Positions 6,175-9,376 of a stretch of DNA of 9,376 bases are shown in pieces. The notes under the pieces were generated by a model. It was not told the origin of the DNA. It made no database searches and was given only the letters and a program-made list of their open reading frames with translations. This DNA is from Chitinophagaceae bacterium (GTDB lineage Bacteria > Bacteroidota > Bacteroidia > Chitinophagales > Chitinophagaceae), in assembly GCA_003167015.1 (NCBI GenBank), contig PMUF01000323.1, positions 1 to 9,376 on the forward strand. Direction: 5' to 3'. Within the stretch, counting starts at the first letter, position 1. Each line of letters begins with the position of its first letter. A program made the translations under genes and the position numbers.

Positions 6175-6891
6175 TTAATTCTTCAGATTGATCAGGTTCG
6201 CCGCCAACGACCCCTGAAAAGATTCATCCTTCTCATTACCGAAAAGGCTGCTACCCCCAAATTTGTCCTTCAACCCCCTGATCGCCTCCATCGCTGCCGG
6301 ATAGGTGATCTGGAACAACTCCTTGGCCGAAGTCGCCTCTATCTCCAAAACCTGGTGGTCATACCTGTCCAGCACATCTAGGGCGTACGCATAATCAGTC
6401 ACAACCTTCAGCAACCCCGTCGCCTCATCGGAATTCAACGCCTTCCGCTCGATCACATTCCCCAGCAGCTTTACCGTCTGCTTTAATTCGTCCAACTGAC
6501 GGGACTGCTCCTTGAACTTCTTGTGATCAATCGCATAACCCTTTGTAAGATAATCTTTTAGGATTTTGTTGGCCCAGATGCGGAATTGGGTGCCTTGTCT
6601 TGATTTAACCCGGTAGCCTACCGAAATAATGACATCCAGGTTATAATACTCTACCTGGTAAGTCTTCCCATCAGTTCCAGTAGTTGCAATTTTAACAACA
6701 ACTGAATCTCTCTCTAACTCGTTCTCTTTGAATATATTAAACAAATGCCTGGAAATCACTGATTTATCTCTATCGAATAAATCACCCATCTGATTGAGGC
6801 TTAACCAGACAGAATCATTTTCCAACTTAACCTCTATTTGGGTTTTCCCAAGATCCGACTCATAAAAAATAATATCTCCCTTCTCTTTCAT
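6175..6891 (-). CDS. RhuM-family protein, apparently truncated before a Fic/DOC domain
   Basis: A 238-residue protein whose first 130 residues match the RhuM ('virulence protein RhuM', PF13310) family: EVKLENDSVWLSLNQMGDLF (20-39), DKSVISRHLFNIF (42-54), DGKTYQVEYYNLDVIISVGY (74-93), VKSRQGTQFRIWANKILKDY (95-114). Residues 131-228 match the linker of RhuM/Fic/DOC proteins: a helical DELKQTVKLL segment, TDYAYALDVLDRYDHQ (165-180), and FGGSSLFGNEKDESFQGSL (211-229). In that subfamily the next about 100 residues form a Fic domain with an HxFxDGNKR motif. Here the frame ends after only nine more residues (AANLINLKN), and the methyltransferase starts 11 nt later, so the Fic catalytic part is absent. 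The function of RhuM proteins is poorly known; the family occurs in accessory and virulence-associated loci. Either a deletion remnant or a surviving RhuM-only protein. The ATG at 6891 gives a normal N-terminus. Confidence 0.85.
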   Translation of the reverse strand: MKEKGDIIFYESDLGKTQIEVKLENDSVWLSLNQMGDLFDRDKSVISRHLFNIFKENELERDSVVVKIATTGTDGKTYQVEYYNLDVIISVGYRVKSRQGTQFRIWANKILKDYLTKGYAIDHKKFKEQSRQLDELKQTVKLLGNVIERKALNSDEATGLLKVVTDYAYALDVLDRYDHQVLEIEATSAKELFQITYPAAMEAIRGLKDKFGGSSLFGNEKDESFQGSLAANLINLKN

Positions 6892-6903
6892 ACATTAAAA
6901 ATA

Positions 6904-6911
6904 CAAACCTC
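6904..6911 (-). promoter_or_regulatory. Possible -7 element upstream of the RhuM-methyltransferase unit
   Basis: On the minus strand GAGGTTTG keeps the TTTG core of the Bacteroidota -7 element 12 nt before the RhuM ATG, within an AT-rich stretch. The leader would be very short and no good -33 TTG lies at the expected distance, so this is weak. The 174-bp divergent region (6892-7065) holds no other gene-like frame. Confidence 0.2.
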
Positions 6912-7020
6912 ATTAGTCTGCAAGGAAAAATTGTCGTAACCGTACATCCCTGTATTAAAACCGAACGCCCCTCCTCGCCTGATACCCCCTAATAAATTGA
7001 TTATCAAATCGGTAAAAAAA

Positions 7021-7036
7021 TGGCACCGTCTATGCA
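7021..7036 (+). promoter_or_regulatory. Sigma-54-type -24/-12 promoter element before the permease
   Basis: TGGCACCGTCTATGCA matches the RpoN consensus TGGCAC-N5-TTGCA with the invariant GG (7022-7023) and GC (7034-7035) at exactly the required spacing; only the first T of TTGCA is changed to A. Transcription would begin near 7047, about 19 nt before the permease ATG at 7066. An odd-length palindrome TTGATTATCAA (6997-7007) lies just upstream. No enhancer-binding protein gene is in the window. Confidence 0.6.
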
Positions 7037-7065
7037 CCTCAAACCTCATATCAACCCGAATTCAC

Positions 7066-9376
7066 ATGTTCCGCAATTACCTCCTGGTCGCCTGGCGCAG
7101 CCTTCAAAAAAACAAGGTCTTCTCCTTCATCAATATCTTCGGCCTCTCCCTCGGACTGACCTGCTGTATCCTCATCTCCCTCTACCTCCTGCACGAGACA
7201 TCCTATGACTCCCAACAGGTCAACAGCAGCCGCCTCTACCAGGTAGGCACCACCTTCATCGCCGAAGGCAAACAATCCCGCGAAGGCTGGTCCCCCTCCC
7301 CACTGGCCAATGCCCTGCAGCATGTCTTTCCACAGATAGAAGGGACTGCCCGGATCATGAACCTCTACGCCGAAGACAAAACGCTCCTCCAATACCATAC
7401 CCCCGGCGGAGAAGCCCACTCTTACTTCGAAGAAAAAGGCTTCCTCGCAGACTCGGGCTTCTTTAAATTATTCACGTACAACTTTACCGAAGGCGATCCG
7501 GCCTCCGCCATGAATGCCCCCTGGTCCATCGTCCTGTCAGAAGAGATCGCCCGGAAAATGTTCGCCAACCAGTCCGCACTGAATAAGATCATTCATATCG
7601 GCAGCAGCACCAACGGCGACCACGACTATAGAGTGACCGGCGTCTTCCGACCTTCCACGGTCCCCTCGCATATCAACGCCCGCTTCTTCCTCTCGATGAA
7701 CAGCGGATATTGGGGCGATTATATCAGAACGTCCACCAACTTTGCCGACAACAACGTACTGTATACCTACATCCTGCTCAAGCCCGGCGCCAATCCCGAC
7801 AACCTCCAAGCCCAGTTCCCCGCATTCGTGGATAAATTCGAAGGACAAGACCTGAAGACCGAAGGATTCTACAAACAGCAGTTCCTGGTACCGGTAAAGG
7901 ATATCCATTTGCATGCCGATACGTTACATACGGATGTCACCCCTTCCGGCAGTGTCACCTATCTGTATATACTCGCCTCCATTGCCGCATTCATCCTGCT
8001 GATCGCCTGTATCAATTTCATGAACCTCTCTACTGCCCGCTTTACCAAGCGATCCGCCGAAGTAGGCATCCGCAAAACGCTCGGCGCAGGGCGGCTCTCA
8101 TTGATTGCCCAGTTCCTGGGCGAGGCGCTCCTGATGACCTTTATCGCATTTGCCGTCGCATTTGCCATGACATCCGCATTACTGCCCACCTTCCAAAGCG
8201 TATCCGGCATGACCCTCCAATTATCCCGCCCCCAGGTCATATCATTAGCCGCGGCATTCCTCGGCCTGGCCATCCTGACGGGACTGATAGCCGGTAGCTA
8301 TCCAGCCTTTTATCTTTCCTCGTTCGAGCCCGTAAAAGTGCTCAAAGGCAAAATGTCCAACTCCCTCGCCGTAGGCTTTTTAAGGAAAGGGCTCGTCGTC
8401 TTCCAGTTCGGCATCTCGGTCATCCTCATCATTGCCTCTATCGTAATCTTCAGCCAGATGAATTACATGCGACGGGCTGACCTGGGCTTCGACAGGGACC
8501 ACCAGATCATCCTGCCCTTACGCAGCGCGACTTCCAAACAGATGTATACCACCCTGAAAAAAGCGCTGGAGCAAGATTCCAGGGTCATTTCCGTTGGCGC
8601 ATCCACCTATTATCCCGGCATCCATAATACGACGGACCAGACCTTCTATACGCCTGGAAAAAGCTTAGGTGATGGCATAAATATCAAGCTCAATTACGTG
8701 GATTTTGATTTTCTGAAAACGTTGCAGATCCATCTGCTGACCGGCCATCTTTTCTCGCAACAATATGCGGCGGATAGCATCGATGGGGTCGTGTTGAATG
8801 AAAAAGCAGTTACCCAGCTGGGATATACAGCCGATAATGCCATCGGCAAAACATTCTACAGCAAACCCGACCAGACCGGTCAGGTCATCAGGGTCGTAGG
8901 CGTCGTCAAAGATTTCAATTTTGAAGACCTGCATGTCCCCATCGCGGCATATGGTTTCGAAGTCAACAGTTCCTTCACCAATTTCAATTATGCCGTCATC
9001 CACACCGGAACAGGTGATGTCGGACCCGTCCTGACTGCCATGGAAAAAACCTGGCATCGGCTGGACCCCGATGAACCCTTTGAATATAATTTCCTGAACG
9101 CTGAATTCGACAAAAACTATGCAACTGATGCCCGGCTGTCGGCTATAGTCGGTTACTTTACCCTCATCGCTATCTGTATCTCCTGCCTCGGCCTCTTCGG
9201 TCTGGCAACCTTCAGCGCCGAACAACGAACCAAAGAGATAGGTATCCGGAGAGTGCTGGGCGCCAGCGCCACCAGCATCGTCACGATGCTCTCGGCAGAC
9301 TTCCTCAAATTGGTGGGAATTTCATTGCTGGCAGCTTCTCCACTGGCTTATTACCTCATGCACCGGTGGTTGCAGA
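7066..9376 (+). CDS. MacB/FtsX-type ABC transporter permease (C-terminus cut by window edge)
   Basis: The reading frame is open from ATG 7066 to the right edge, giving 770 residues; such Bacteroidota permeases are usually about 790-800, so only a short tail is missing. It begins MFRNYLLVAWRSLQKNKVFS, the typical basic start, then a first membrane helix (about 21-43) and a periplasmic MacB_PCD domain (about 45-290). Helices follow near 299-318, 352-372 and 391-415, making the first FtsX domain, which contains RSAEVGIRKTLGAGR. A second half repeats this plan: helix about 445-465, a second periplasmic domain, helix about 693-715 with SAEQRTKEIGIRRVLGAS after it, and a last visible helix at 746-765. 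These EIGIRR-LGA segments are the coupling loops to an ATPase encoded elsewhere. The family is mechanotransmission-type inner-membrane permeases acting in efflux or envelope lipoprotein/peptide handling; the cargo is unknown. The gene is GC-rich at third positions and is preceded by a sigma-54-like promoter. Confidence 0.95.
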   Translation, partial: MFRNYLLVAWRSLQKNKVFSFINIFGLSLGLTCCILISLYLLHETSYDSQQVNSSRLYQVGTTFIAEGKQSREGWSPSPLANALQHVFPQIEGTARIMNLYAEDKTLLQYHTPGGEAHSYFEEKGFLADSGFFKLFTYNFTEGDPASAMNAPWSIVLSEEIARKMFANQSALNKIIHIGSSTNGDHDYRVTGVFRPSTVPSHINARFFLSMNSGYWGDYIRTSTNFADNNVLYTYILLKPGANPDNLQAQFPAFVDKFEGQDLKTEGFYKQQFLVPVKDIHLHADTLHTDVTPSGSVTYLYILASIAAFILLIACINFMNLSTARFTKRSAEVGIRKTLGAGRLSLIAQFLGEALLMTFIAFAVAFAMTSALLPTFQSVSGMTLQLSRPQVISLAAAFLGLAILTGLIAGSYPAFYLSSFEPVKVLKGKMSNSLAVGFLRKGLVVFQFGISVILIIASIVIFSQMNYMRRADLGFDRDHQIILPLRSATSKQMYTTLKKALEQDSRVISVGASTYYPGIHNTTDQTFYTPGKSLGDGINIKLNYVDFDFLKTLQIHLLTGHLFSQQYAADSIDGVVLNEKAVTQLGYTADNAIGKTFYSKPDQTGQVIRVVGVVKDFNFEDLHVPIAAYGFEVNSSFTNFNYAVIHTGTGDVGPVLTAMEKTWHRLDPDEPFEYNFLNAEFDKNYATDARLSAIVGYFTLIAICISCLGLFGLATFSAEQRTKEIGIRRVLGASATSIVTMLSADFLKLVGISLLAASPLAYYLMHRWLQ

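Noticed and set aside
7020..7208. A plus-strand ATG frame of 62 codons starting at 7020
   Set aside because: Its start codon overlaps the sigma-54-like element and it runs out of frame through the permease start; the permease frame is the conserved one.
7051..9225. Several long open frames on the minus strand opposite the permease gene (7051-7419, 7537-7914, 7959-8273, 8665-9225)
   Set aside because: They mirror the codon bias of the real plus-strand gene, give low-complexity acidic or basic proteins with no recognisable domain, and the plus-strand frame is a complete, well-conserved permease.

Overview
The window looks like an ordinary chromosomal segment of a Bacteroidota bacterium, most likely a Chitinophagaceae relative. 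Supporting signs are an eight-helix MacB/FtsX-type permease of the Bacteroidota kind, a secreted protein ending in a TonB C-terminal domain, weak or absent Shine-Dalgarno sequences, TAnnTTTG-like -7 promoter elements, and a RhuM/Fic-type gene. No RNA genes, CRISPR arrays, transposases or integrases were seen.

Layout: (1) From 3091 down to the left edge, three minus-strand genes run in one direction: a type-B carboxylesterase with an N-terminal export or anchor segment, a secreted protein pairing a GLPGLI-like N-terminal part with a TonB_C domain, and an NAD(P)H-dependent FMN reductase cut by the edge. The first two are 9 nt apart and almost certainly co-transcribed. (2) A short plus-strand acylphosphatase is divergent from the esterase and overlaps the 3' end of the next gene tail to tail. 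(3) From 6891 down to 3395, four minus-strand genes follow: a RhuM-family protein that has lost its expected Fic domain, a class I SAM methyltransferase, an AraC-family regulator and an FAD-dependent monooxygenase. The first three are 11 and 14 nt apart. The monooxygenase has its own recognisable promoter with a 6-bp inverted repeat just upstream. (4) From 7066 to the right edge, on the plus strand, lies a nearly complete MacB/FtsX-type permease preceded by a sigma-54-type -24/-12 element.

The AraC and monooxygenase genes are visibly more AT-rich than their neighbours, and the monooxygenase tail runs through the end of the acylphosphatase gene. This suggests the regulator-enzyme pair (about 3444-5510) was acquired as a unit. 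The regulator probably controls the monooxygenase through the inverted repeat; its inducer and the enzyme's substrate are not apparent.

No clear-cut novel multi-gene system is visible. The points most worth following up are the sigma-54 element before the permease, the truncated RhuM-Fic gene, an exact 26-bp palindrome inside the monooxygenase gene, and the regulator/operator/monooxygenase arrangement.
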